Both the position numbers and the translations under genes were made by a program. Shown piece after piece: positions 40,736 to 49,154 of a stretch of DNA of 64,000 nt (its first letter is position 1; every line of letters begins with the position of its first letter). The notes below the pieces were generated by a model, which made no database searches, was not told the origin of the DNA, and saw only the letters and a list, made by a program, of their open reading frames with translations. Source of the stretch: Arthrobacter sp. PGP41 (GTDB lineage Bacteria > Actinomycetota > Actinomycetes > Actinomycetales > Micrococcaceae); the NCBI RefSeq assembly GCF_002953935.1, contig NZ_CP026514.1:3968001-4032000 (forward strand), in the 5' to 3' direction.

Positions 40736-42130
40736 CTACGCTGCCGCCCGCCGGACAATCCTCACAGGCTGCCGGCGGTCCCTGAGGTCCACCCTCAGCA
40801 GCAGCGAGCCCTTGCGCGCCAAGATCAGTGCGACGGTCACCGCCGCGAGGGCCGGCACCCCGCCGGAGACCAGCAGCGCCACATGCGGATCGGCATGTTC
40901 GGCGATCCAGCCGAGCATGGGGCCGCCAATGGCCTGGCCGCCGATCAGCACCATGATGTACAGGCTCATCACCCTGCCCCTGATGCCCATATTGGAGCTG
41001 ACCTGGACCAGCTGGTTGGACCCGGTGAGGAACATGAGGCACCAGAACCCGGACAGCACCATCACCGCGCCGAACACCGGCATGGACGGGGCCAGGGCGG
41101 CCAGGCAGAGCATGGCGCCGTACATTCCGGCGCAGAACACCACGGACCGGAGCCGGAGCTGGCGCCGCCGCGTGGACGCCACAGCCCCGGCCAGCGCGCC
41201 AAGCGCCACGAGGGCGTTGAGGAGGCCGTAGCCGCCGGCACCAACGTTGAAGACGTGGTCCGCGTAGGCCGCGAGCACCACCGGCAGCCCCATGGCGAAG
41301 ACCGCGATAAAGCCGGCCATCAGCCAGGGCCAGTAGATGGTGGGCTTTCCCAGCGCGTACCGCAGCCCCTCGCGCAGCATTCCCTTGCTCTTCGGTGCGG
41401 GCGCGCTGAGGAACAACTGGTCCTTGCGCAGGATGAGCAGCATGGCCACGGTGGTGCAACAGGCGAAGGCGTTGCCCGCAAAGGCCCATCCCGCCCCCAC
41501 GGCCGTCAGCAGCCATCCGGCCAGGGCGGGGCCGATCAGGCCGCCCAGCTGGAAGGTGGTGGAGTTGACGCTGATGGCGTTGCGCAGGTACTTCGGCCCT
41601 ACGAGTTCGTTGACGAAGACCTGGCGTGCCGGCTGGTCGAGCACGGTCACCAGGCCAAGCACCAGTGCAATCACGTAAACGTGCCACACCTCAATGGCGC
41701 CGCTGAGGGCAAGGACTGCCAGCGCGGCGGCCAGGACCGCGGCCATGCCCTGGCACAGGATCAGGATCTTCCGCTTGGCGAACCGGTCCGCGATCATCCC
41801 TCCCCACGGCCCGAGGAGCAGGGACGGCAGGAACTGCAGCGCCACGGTGATGCCAACCGCGGTCACGGAGCCGGAGAGCTCCAGCACCAGCCAGTCCTGG
41901 GCGATCCGCTGCATCCAGACGGCGACGACGGCGATGAAGTGGCCGATCGCGAAGATGCGGAAGTTGGGAACGCTCAGGGAAATGAACGTGTGCTTCCATG
42001 GCAGGCGTTCACTGACGACGGCGACGGGCTGGGTCTGATTGGCATGGGTTTGGCTACGCGGCGGGGCGGAGTGTGCGGTGTCGATGACGGGCTGGGTTAC
42101 GGTTGCCGATGAAGGCGGTGGGGGTGCCAC
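40736..42130 (-). CDS. MFS transporter (enterobactin-exporter-like, MFS_3 type)
   Basis: 464 residues, 12 membrane helices after a 45-residue polar N-terminus. FISLSVPNFRIFAIGHFIAV, GPWGGMIADRFAKRKILILC, VTVLDQPARQVFVNELVGPK and GRVMSLYIMVLIGGQAIGGP are typical of the EntS-like MFS_3 group, which exports siderophores or drugs. GTG 42130 is chosen because GAGG lies 8 nt upstream; longer readings run into the divergent LysR region. The stop is 7 bp from the convergent opine-synthase gene. Likely controlled by the divergent LysR regulator. Confidence 0.85.
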   Translation of the reverse strand: MAPPPPSSATVTQPVIDTAHSAPPRSQTHANQTQPVAVVSERLPWKHTFISLSVPNFRIFAIGHFIAVVAVWMQRIAQDWLVLELSGSVTAVGITVALQFLPSLLLGPWGGMIADRFAKRKILILCQGMAAVLAAALAVLALSGAIEVWHVYVIALVLGLVTVLDQPARQVFVNELVGPKYLRNAISVNSTTFQLGGLIGPALAGWLLTAVGAGWAFAGNAFACCTTVAMLLILRKDQLFLSAPAPKSKGMLREGLRYALGKPTIYWPWLMAGFIAVFAMGLPVVLAAYADHVFNVGAGGYGLLNALVALGALAGAVASTRRRQLRLRSVVFCAGMYGAMLCLAALAPSMPVFGAVMVLSGFWCLMFLTGSNQLVQVSSNMGIRGRVMSLYIMVLIGGQAIGGPMLGWIAEHADPHVALLVSGGVPALAAVTVALILARKGSLLLRVDLRDRRQPVRIVRRAAA

Positions 42131-42272
42131 AGGTGTGTCCTCACAGTGCGTGCGGTCCGGGATGTCCTTAACGCTAGGCTGGAGGCACGGATTATGGAGA
42201 CGTATTGTCCCTATAAGTCCTATTGCAGAGCGCAATACGTCCCCGCCCGCACCGACGCCACCGGAGTCCATC

Positions 42273-43127
42273 GTGTTCGACCCAGCCCAGCTGCGCTCTT
42301 TCCTGGCCGTGGCGGAAACACTCAGTTTCACCAAGGCCGCCGAGCGGCTCGGCCTGGCGCAGCCCACGGTCAGCCAGCACGTCCGCAAGCTGGAGGCGGC
42401 CGCCAAGCGGGTCCTGGTCAGCAGGGATACGCGGGACGTCCGGCTCACTGACAACGGGGACGCCATGGCGGGGTTCGCGCGGAACATCCTGGCTGCGCAT
42501 GACTCCGCTTCACGGTACTTTTCCGGGTCTGCAATGCGGGGACGGCTGCGGTTCGGCACTGCTGACGACCTTGCCATTACGGGCCTGCCGAGGATCCTGC
42601 GGGAGTTCCGCCAGATCTACCCGCAGATCAACCTGGAACTCACGGTGGGCCAAAGCGACCAGCTGTACCGGAAGCTCAACGCGGGGCAACTGGACCTTGT
42701 GTTCGTGAAATGGGTGGCCGGAGCCAAGGACGGAACGGTGGTGCAGCACGATTCATTTTCCTGGGTGGGCCTGGAGCAGACCACGCTGGACGCGGCAGCG
42801 CCTGTCCCGCTCATCGCCTACCCCTCCCCCAGCCTGAGCCGGAAACTGGCAATCGACGCCCTCGAATCCCACGGCAGGACCTGGCGGATCACCTGCACAA
42901 CCCGGCAAATCAGCGGCGTGCTGGCGGCGGTCCGGGCGGGGATCGGCGTCGCTGTCATGCCGTCGTCGCTCGTCCCGGAGGACCTGAAGATCATCACCCG
43001 GCGCTTCGACCTGCCCGCGGTGGGCGACGTGGACTTCACCCTGATCCGCAACCCCCTGGCCAATGCCGAGGTCATTGACGCCCTGACGCAGTCAATTGTG
43101 GGCCGGACCATTAACCGACCAGCATAA
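42273..43127 (+). CDS. LysR family transcriptional regulator (MFS-linked)
   Basis: 284 residues. N-terminal HTH: FDPAQLRSFLAVAETLSFTK, AAERLGLAQPTVSQHVRKLE. The effector domain follows from about residue 90 (GRLRFGTADDLAITGLPRIL). GTG 42273 has GGAG 8 nt upstream. It is divergent from the MFS exporter with about 140 bp between starts, the classical arrangement for a LysR regulator and its target. The effector is unknown. Confidence 0.9.
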   Translation: MFDPAQLRSFLAVAETLSFTKAAERLGLAQPTVSQHVRKLEAAAKRVLVSRDTRDVRLTDNGDAMAGFARNILAAHDSASRYFSGSAMRGRLRFGTADDLAITGLPRILREFRQIYPQINLELTVGQSDQLYRKLNAGQLDLVFVKWVAGAKDGTVVQHDSFSWVGLEQTTLDAAAPVPLIAYPSPSLSRKLAIDALESHGRTWRITCTTRQISGVLAAVRAGIGVAVMPSSLVPEDLKIITRRFDLPAVGDVDFTLIRNPLANAEVIDALTQSIVGRTINRPA

Positions 43128-43286
43128 CGCTCCAAGATGTCCCCCCGGCGAAGCCATGCCGCTGTTTCCATTGATTGCGGAAGGCTGCATCCCTTATGCT
43201 GAATTTTCCAGGGTCAAGCAGCCGGCCGTCATACAATCACGAGGCCGCTCCTGCATGCCAGGATTCCGGCTCGGGACAGGCAGCCA

Positions 43287-43604
43287 ATGACGACAGCCAA
43301 GAACCCCCATTACAGCCCGGCCCAAGCCCACTCACACGCCCCTGCGCGCCAGCTTGGAACCCGCAATTCCAGGCTCGGTGCAGGCATTGCCACCACCGAC
43401 ACCGGATACGTCGGCAAACCTAACTGTGACAGGTGCCGCACTGACGAGTTTGTCTACCTTGAGTCTTACATTCCGCCCACCTACCGGCGCGACGGTTCGG
43501 TAGGCACCCTGGGCGAAGTCGCCTACACCTGCACCCGCTGCGAGGATTTCTCCGCCCACAGTGTTCCAGTCACGTGGACGCCGCCCGGGTGGTACCTGGG
43601 CTAG
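43287..43604 (+). CDS. Hypothetical protein with two CxxC pairs
   Basis: 105 residues, not recognised as a named family. The N-terminal 50 residues are low-complexity; the C-terminal part has PNCDRCRTDEFVYLESYIPP and VAYTCTRCEDFSAHSVPVTW, i.e. two CxxC knuckles that could bind zinc, and ends PPGWYLG. A -10-like TACAAT (43232-43237) precedes it. A strong bidirectional terminator follows. Codon use is normal for the region, so it is probably a real gene. Confidence 0.7.
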   Translation: MTTAKNPHYSPAQAHSHAPARQLGTRNSRLGAGIATTDTGYVGKPNCDRCRTDEFVYLESYIPPTYRRDGSVGTLGEVAYTCTRCEDFSAHSVPVTWTPPGWYLG

Positions 43605-43616
43605 CTTCCGCAGGGC

Positions 43617-43663
43617 AAAGAGGGCCGGACGGCCACCGCAAAGGTGAACGTCCGGCCCTCTTT
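43617..43663. terminator. Bidirectional terminator between the CxxC gene and putA
   Basis: 15-bp perfect arms AAAGAGGGCCGGACG / CGTCCGGCCCTCTTT with a 17-nt loop; the arm ends give T-tracts in both directions. It lies between two convergent genes. Confidence 0.88.
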
Positions 43664-43718
43664 GTGCCGAAAGGTTACGCCGGCGGACTCCTCGAGCGGG
43701 GCGTCTGGAAAAGGGCGC

Positions 43719-46700
43719 CTAGATCAGGGCGTCGGAGAGGTGGTTGGGAGTTCCGAACCGGTGGGCGGTGATGCTGACGGCCTGCTCGTGCAGGAAGGGC
43801 AGCAGTTCCACGCGGCCGGCTTCGGTGACCGGGTGCGCGTAAATTGCCAGGTCGGGACGGCCGCCCGTGGCCTTGGCAAGGCCTGCCGCGTCGCCGCCGA
43901 TCAGGCGGACGCGTGCGCCGGAAAGCTTCCCCGCCGCGGCGAGCCGGCCCGCGGAAGCCAGCCATTCGGCGTCGGACTCCACTGCTACTTCGATGTCCAG
44001 CGCGGTGAGCACCGGGCGCAGCTGGGCGGGAAGTTCGACGGCGGAGGACACCGTGAGTGCCGAACCCGCCAGCACACCCGCTGCCACTGTCCGGACCAGA
44101 TGGCCCAGCGGCGCGCCTTCAGACAGCCGGACCGTCACGGGCAGGCTGCGGTAGCGGAAGATGTTGCGCTCCGCGCTGAGTCCGGAGACATCCTTAGCTG
44201 TGCCGAACTCCTCGGTCCACGCCTGGGCGTCGGACGCCAGGGCCCGCTGCACGGACTCGAGCTCGGCGGGCTGCAGGACAGCGCCGGCAGCGTTGAGGAT
44301 CCGCCGCACGCCGGGGTGGGTGACAGCGGCATTCGCCGAGGCCGTGGCGGGCGCCCAATCACCGAGCCCTGCCAGGTAGTTGGGCCCGCCGGCCTTGGTA
44401 CCTGCGCCAACGGCGGACTTCTTCCAGCCGCCGAACGGCTGGCGCTGCACGATGGCGCCGGTGATGCCGCGGTTCACATACAGGTTTCCGGCCTGGATGC
44501 TGTCCAGCCAGACGCCCAGTTCCTCGGAGTTCAGGGAGTGCAGGCCTGCGGTGAGGCCGTACTCGATCTGGTTCTGGATGGCGATGGCTTCTTCAAGGGT
44601 GTCGGCGGTCATCACGCCCAGGACGGGTCCGAAGAATTCGGTCAGGTGGAAGTAGGAGCCGCGCTTGACGCCGTAGCGCACGCCCGGGCTCCAGAGCCGG
44701 CCGGTGTTGTCCAGCTTTTTCGGTTCCACGGCCCAGTTCTCGCCCTCGCCCAGGGTGGTGAGGGCGTTGAGGAGCTTGCCCTTGGCCGGTTCGATGATCG
44801 GGCCCATCTGGCTGGTGGGGTCCTCGGGGTAGCCCACCTTGAGGGAGGTCACGGCGTCGATGAGCTGGTTGTGGAACCGCTTGGACTTGGCGACCGACCC
44901 CACCAGGATCACCAGCGACGCGGCCGAGCACTTCTGGCCGGCGTGGCCGAACGCCGAGTAGGCAACGTCCTTTGCGGCCAGGTCCAGGTCCGCGCTGGGG
45001 GTGACGATGATGGCGTTCTTGCCGCTGGTCTCGGCCAGCAGCGGCAGATCCTGGCGGAAGGACCGGAACAGTTCGGCGGTCTCGTAGCCGCCGGTGAGGA
45101 TCACGCGGTCAACGGCCGGGTGGCTGATGAGCTGCTTGCCCAGTTCCCGCTCGCCCAGCTGCACCATGGTCAGGACGTCCTTGGGGACGCCTGCCTCCCA
45201 GAGCGCTTCGATCATGACGGCGCCGCTGCGGGCGGCCTGCTTGGCGGGCTTGATCACGACGGCGGAGCCGGCGGCGAGTGCCGCGAGGGTGGACCCGGCG
45301 GGGATGGCCACCGGGAAGTTCCAGGGCGGGGTTACGACGGTGAGCTTTGCCGGGACGAACGTGGCGCCGTCGACCGCGTCCAGCTTGCGTGCGGACTCGG
45401 CGTAGTAGTGGGCAAAGTCCACGGCTTCGCTGACCTCGGGGTCGCCCTGGTCGATGGTCTTGCCGGTTTCGCTGGCCATGACCTCAAGCAGGTCGGCGCG
45501 GCGCGCCTCCAGGACGTCGCCGGCGCGGTGCAGGATTTCTGCACGCTCGGCACCGGAGAGTGCGCCCCAGGCCTTGCCTTTCTCCACGGCGGCCTGGATG
45601 GCGCCGTTCAAGGTTGCCTCGTCATTGATGAAGGCTGCTTTCACGGAGGCGTTGCCCAGGGTGGAGGACGGGACGCGGTCCAGGATGGCCCGGCCCCAGT
45701 CGCGGTTGGCGGGCAGGGACGGGTCAGTGTCCGGGGTGTTCTCGAAGTGGTCGTGCGGCCTGGGGACGGGCGGCACGCTCCGGTCCTGCTTTCGGTTGGG
45801 CGCCGGGACACGGTTGTCCAGTTCGGCGAGCGAGGCGAGGAAGCGCTGCTTCTCGCGCTCGAACAGGGCTTCATTCTTGTCCAGCTCGAACACGGCGGAC
45901 ATGAAGTTGTCCTGGCTGGCGCCCTCTTCGAGGCGGCGGATCAGGTAGGCAATGGCGACGTCGAACTCGGCCGGGTGCACCACCGGCGTGTAGAGCAGCA
46001 GGGAGCCGACGTCCTTCTTGACGGCTTCGGCCTGGCCCTGGGCCATACCCAGGAGCATCTCGAACTCGATGCTCTGCCGTGCGGTATCCGCGATGCCGCG
46101 CTGCTTGGCAAGGAGCCAGGCGAAGGCGATGTCGAACAGGTTGTGGCCGGCTACGCCGATCCGGATGTTCTTGATCCGCTCGGGGTGCAGGGAGTAGTTG
46201 ATGACGCTCTTGTAGCTGGTGTCCGAGTCCTGCTTGCTGCCCCAGGTTGCCAGCGGCCAGTCGTGCAGGGAGGATTCCACCTGCTCCATTGGCAGGTTTG
46301 CGCCCTTGACCACGCGCACCTTGATGGCGGCGCCGCCGTGGGCACGCCTTTCAGCCGCCCAGTCCTGCAGCCGGATCATCGCGGACAGGGCATCCGGGAG
46401 GTAGGCCTGGAGCACAATGCCCGCTTCCAGGTCCTTGAACTCGGGCTTGTCCAGGATCCTGGTGAAGACCGCGATGGTCATGTCCAGGTCCTTGTACTCC
46501 TCCATGTCCAGGTTGATGAACTTGGCCTTGGGAAATGACGCTGCGCGCTCGAATAGCGGGGTGAGCTTCTCGACGACGTGTGCAACGGCCTCGTCGAAGG
46601 CCCACGGCGAGTGCGGGGCCACCGTGGAGGAGACCTTGATGGAGACGTAGTCGACGTCGGGGCGTGCCAGCAGGGTGTGCGTGCCCTCGAGCCGGCGGGA

Positions 46701-47225
46701 GGCCTCGTGCTCGCCCAGTACGGCTTCGCCGAGGAGGTTGACGTTGAGCTTGATGCCGTCCTTGCGGATCTTGGCGATCGCGGGGCCGAGCTTGGCGTCG
46801 GTGGCGTCAACGATCAGGTGGCCCACCATTTCGCGCAGGACCTTGCGGGCAATGGGGATGACCACCTGCGGCATGACCGGAGCCATGGTTCCGCCCAATG
46901 CTACGGCGCTGCGCATATACCAGGGCAGGAACGCAGGGACCTTGGGCGCCAGTGCGGCGAGGTTGCGGGCGGCAACGTTCAGGTCCTCGGGGCGGACCAC
47001 GCCGTCCACGAAGCCAACGGTGAATTCCAGGCCGTTGGGGTCCTTCAGGACGCCGGCGAGCTGCTGGGCGGAAGCGTCCACGGGCACCTTCGTTGCCTCG
47101 GTCAGCCAGTGGCGGACCAGCGCCACGGCGTCGGTTGCCAGGGCCTTGGCCTGCGGCACATCGACGTCGACGGTCTGCGGCGCAGTTCCGGCGGCGGCTG
47201 CGGGTTCCATTGCAACGTGGGTCAT
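43719..47225 (-). CDS. putA: Bifunctional proline dehydrogenase / glutamate-semialdehyde dehydrogenase
   Basis: 1168 residues. It oxidises proline to glutamate in two steps. Proline dehydrogenase part at about residues 100-460 (DYVSIKVSSTVAPHSPWAFD, FINLDMEEYKDLDMTIAVF, YKSVINYSLHPERIKNIRIG). The aldehyde dehydrogenase part is at about 540-1030, with WNFPVAIPAGSTLAALAAGS, ILTGGYETAELFRSF, and the catalytic Cys in GHAGQKCSAASLVILVG. A poorly conserved C-terminal domain ends the protein. There is no N-terminal ribbon-helix-helix DNA-binding domain, so it does not self-regulate as E. coli PutA does; the LysR gene 2 kb away is the likely regulator. ATG 47225. Confidence 0.95.
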   Translation of the reverse strand: MTHVAMEPAAAAGTAPQTVDVDVPQAKALATDAVALVRHWLTEATKVPVDASAQQLAGVLKDPNGLEFTVGFVDGVVRPEDLNVAARNLAALAPKVPAFLPWYMRSAVALGGTMAPVMPQVVIPIARKVLREMVGHLIVDATDAKLGPAIAKIRKDGIKLNVNLLGEAVLGEHEASRRLEGTHTLLARPDVDYVSIKVSSTVAPHSPWAFDEAVAHVVEKLTPLFERAASFPKAKFINLDMEEYKDLDMTIAVFTRILDKPEFKDLEAGIVLQAYLPDALSAMIRLQDWAAERRAHGGAAIKVRVVKGANLPMEQVESSLHDWPLATWGSKQDSDTSYKSVINYSLHPERIKNIRIGVAGHNLFDIAFAWLLAKQRGIADTARQSIEFEMLLGMAQGQAEAVKKDVGSLLLYTPVVHPAEFDVAIAYLIRRLEEGASQDNFMSAVFELDKNEALFEREKQRFLASLAELDNRVPAPNRKQDRSVPPVPRPHDHFENTPDTDPSLPANRDWGRAILDRVPSSTLGNASVKAAFINDEATLNGAIQAAVEKGKAWGALSGAERAEILHRAGDVLEARRADLLEVMASETGKTIDQGDPEVSEAVDFAHYYAESARKLDAVDGATFVPAKLTVVTPPWNFPVAIPAGSTLAALAAGSAVVIKPAKQAARSGAVMIEALWEAGVPKDVLTMVQLGERELGKQLISHPAVDRVILTGGYETAELFRSFRQDLPLLAETSGKNAIIVTPSADLDLAAKDVAYSAFGHAGQKCSAASLVILVGSVAKSKRFHNQLIDAVTSLKVGYPEDPTSQMGPIIEPAKGKLLNALTTLGEGENWAVEPKKLDNTGRLWSPGVRYGVKRGSYFHLTEFFGPVLGVMTADTLEEAIAIQNQIEYGLTAGLHSLNSEELGVWLDSIQAGNLYVNRGITGAIVQRQPFGGWKKSAVGAGTKAGGPNYLAGLGDWAPATASANAAVTHPGVRRILNAAGAVLQPAELESVQRALASDAQAWTEEFGTAKDVSGLSAERNIFRYRSLPVTVRLSEGAPLGHLVRTVAAGVLAGSALTVSSAVELPAQLRPVLTALDIEVAVESDAEWLASAGRLAAAGKLSGARVRLIGGDAAGLAKATGGRPDLAIYAHPVTEAGRVELLPFLHEQAVSITAHRFGTPNHLSDALI

Positions 47226-47290
47226 TGTTTTCCCGATCTTTCTGGGGTTCAAGGAGGTCTTAGCAACCAGTATGAGCTTCCAATCACATA

Positions 47291-47325
47291 AGATAAAGCG
47301 ATCTTTTCTAAGCAATACAGGTTAG
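47291..47325. promoter_or_regulatory. 35-bp regulatory block upstream of putA
   Basis: Order AGATAAAG-CGA-TCT-TTTCTAA-N10-TTAG, 66-100 bp upstream of the putA start. Its core lies in a wider inverted repeat TTTTCTAA (47304-47311) / TTAGAAAA (47322-47329). The same ordered elements with identical spacing occur at 49101-49135 upstream of the permease. Probably the site of the LysR protein encoded at 49155. Confidence 0.6.
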
Positions 47326-47374
47326 AAAAACCAACTCTTCTTCCCGCCGCCGGACCGGTCGGAAACTCCCCGCA

Positions 47375-47539
47375 CCCTCTCTCACTTCCTGCGCGTTTCG
47401 GTGCAACCCTCTCTCACTTAATGCGGGAAAAGCGGGGACGCTCTATCACCCTCCACAGGAAGGTGATAGAGCGTCCGTGTTTGGGCGACGTTAAGTGAGA
47501 GAGCGTCCCGGTTCGGGCGACGTTAAGTGAGAGAGCGTC
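47375..47539. repeat. Six-unit palindromic repeat array with 32-bp period
   Basis: Three units in one orientation (CTCTCTCACTT ending at 47387 and 47419, CTCTATCACC ending at 47450) face three inverted units (starting 47461, 47493, 47525; AAGTGAGAGAGCGTC in the last two). All have a 32-bp period. The two central units form a perfect 15-bp hairpin, 47436-47450 / 47462-47476. The last two units share 25 identical bases (47483-47507 and 47515-47539). The array ends inside the permease stop codon (47538-47540). Confidence 0.9.
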
Positions 47540-49001
47540 AGCCGACGGGCCGGTGCATCTCCACAATCTCCTCATGCCGGGGGCTGTTGGGGTTCATCAG
47601 GGAGTTCTTCTTGCCATAGAAGAAGTAGATGGCCAGGCCGATGACCAGCCAGACGCCGAACCGCACCCAGGTCTCCCAGTGCAGCTGGAACATCAGGAAT
47701 GCGGAGGCCAGGACGCCGAATGCGGGGATGACCGGCATCAGCGGCAAGCGGAAGGTGCGCGGAGCGTCCGGCTTCTTGTAGCGGAAGATGATCACGGAGA
47801 AGCAGACGACGACGAACGCGGCAAGGATGCCGATGTTGGTGAGGTCCGCGACTTCCTTGATGGGGAATACCCCGGCCAGGAACGCTGAGGCAACGCCGGC
47901 GATCCATGTGACCCGCTGGGGCGTTCCATGGCGGTCCGTCTTGGCGAACCAGCCGGGAAGCAGCCCGTCGCGGCTCATGGCGAACCATACGCGGGTGACG
48001 CCCAGGAGGAATGTCAGCATCACGGTGAGGATGGACAGCACAGCAAACACCGAGATGATCGTGGCGATGACCGGAAGGCCCACGCCGGTGAAGGCTGACG
48101 CGAAGCCGGCTTTGGGATCGATGTCCTTGTAATTCTGCATGCCGGTCAGCACCAGGGTGGCGGCCACGTAGAGCAGCATGGCGATGATGAGGGACAGGAT
48201 GATGGCCTTGGGCATGTGCTTCTTGCCGTCGGTGGCTTCCTCGGCCGCGGTGCTCATGGCGTCGTAGCCGAAAACTGCGAAGAAGACCGTGGCTGCGCCG
48301 GCAAGCACGGGACCGAAGCCGCTCGGCATGAACGGGTTGTAGTTGTTGGTGTCGATGTAGAAGACGCCAAGGCCGATGATGAAGAGGATCAGGATGACCT
48401 TGACGGCCACAGCCACCAGTTCGAACCGGCCGAACGCCTTGGTGCCGCGAGAGAGGATCCAGGTGACCAGCAGGCAGACCAGGATGGCAGGGAGGTTGAC
48501 GATGCCGCCCTTGCCTTCATCCGCCGTCGAGGTCATCCAAACAGGCATATGGATGCCGATGCCGGAGAGGAAGGCGTCAAAGTAGCCGGAGATGCCGATG
48601 GCCACCACAGCCACGATGGCGATGTATTCCAGCAGCAGGTCCCAGCCGATGAACCAGCCGATGATCTCGCCCAAGGCCACGTACCCGTAGGTGTAGGCGG
48701 AACCGGCGCGCGGAATCATGCCCGCAAACTCGGCGTAGGAAAGCGCCGCCGCCGCCGAGGCGAGGCCTGCCACCAGGAAGGAAATCAGCACCGCGGGCCC
48801 CACCCCGGGTGCGGTTTCGCTACCGGCGGCCACCAGCCCCGCGAGGGAGAAGATGCCGACGCCGATAATGCCGCCAACGCCGATGGCCGTCAGCTGCCAA
48901 AGCCCGAGTGACTTAAAGAGGCCACTGTGTTTGTTCTCTTCTTCAATGTCGTCAATGGGCTTGCGCCGCATGATCGACTGGGTCATGTCTCTACTGCTCA
49001 T
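47538..49001 (-). CDS. APC-superfamily amino-acid permease
   Basis: 487 residues, 12-14 membrane helices, close to the cationic amino-acid transporter (CAT/YfnA) type: LTAIGVGGIIGVGIFSLAGL (conserved helix 1 substrate motif), AALSYAEFAGMIPRAGSAYT, VFFAVFGYDAMSTAAEEATD and ISVFAVLSILTVMLTFLLGV. Lies upstream of putA on the same strand and shares an upstream block with it, so it probably brings in proline or a proline-yielding substrate; specificity is inferred. ATG 49001 has AGGAG 6 nt upstream. Its stop lies in the palindromic array. Confidence 0.88.
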   Translation of the reverse strand: MSSRDMTQSIMRRKPIDDIEEENKHSGLFKSLGLWQLTAIGVGGIIGVGIFSLAGLVAAGSETAPGVGPAVLISFLVAGLASAAAALSYAEFAGMIPRAGSAYTYGYVALGEIIGWFIGWDLLLEYIAIVAVVAIGISGYFDAFLSGIGIHMPVWMTSTADEGKGGIVNLPAILVCLLVTWILSRGTKAFGRFELVAVAVKVILILFIIGLGVFYIDTNNYNPFMPSGFGPVLAGAATVFFAVFGYDAMSTAAEEATDGKKHMPKAIILSLIIAMLLYVAATLVLTGMQNYKDIDPKAGFASAFTGVGLPVIATIISVFAVLSILTVMLTFLLGVTRVWFAMSRDGLLPGWFAKTDRHGTPQRVTWIAGVASAFLAGVFPIKEVADLTNIGILAAFVVVCFSVIIFRYKKPDAPRTFRLPLMPVIPAFGVLASAFLMFQLHWETWVRFGVWLVIGLAIYFFYGKKNSLMNPNSPRHEEIVEMHRPVG

Positions 49002-49100
49002 CAGGAACTCCTGCTTGGGGTGCTTCCCCGTCACGGCGCGCGAAAAATCGCTTGTGACGGGGGTAACTCGGTCTCAACAGTATGCAAGCGGGGTTGCGTT

Positions 49101-49135
49101 AGATAAAGTGACTACTTCTAACCTATATTCATTAG
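49101..49135. promoter_or_regulatory. 35-bp regulatory block between permease and LysR genes
   Basis: AGATAAAG-TGA-CTA-CTTCTAA-N10-TTAG, the same order and spacing as 47291-47325. It is 100 bp from the permease start and 20 bp from the LysR start, as expected for a site serving both activation and autoregulation. Confidence 0.6.
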
Positions 49136-49154
49136 TTTCGGTAAGGATTTCCTT

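Noticed and set aside
43644..46538. A 964-codon open frame antisense to putA
   Set aside because: It mirrors putA codon for codon, has Gly/His/Asp/Val-rich low-complexity composition, no ribosome-binding site and no family resemblance; long antisense frames are expected in GC-rich genes.
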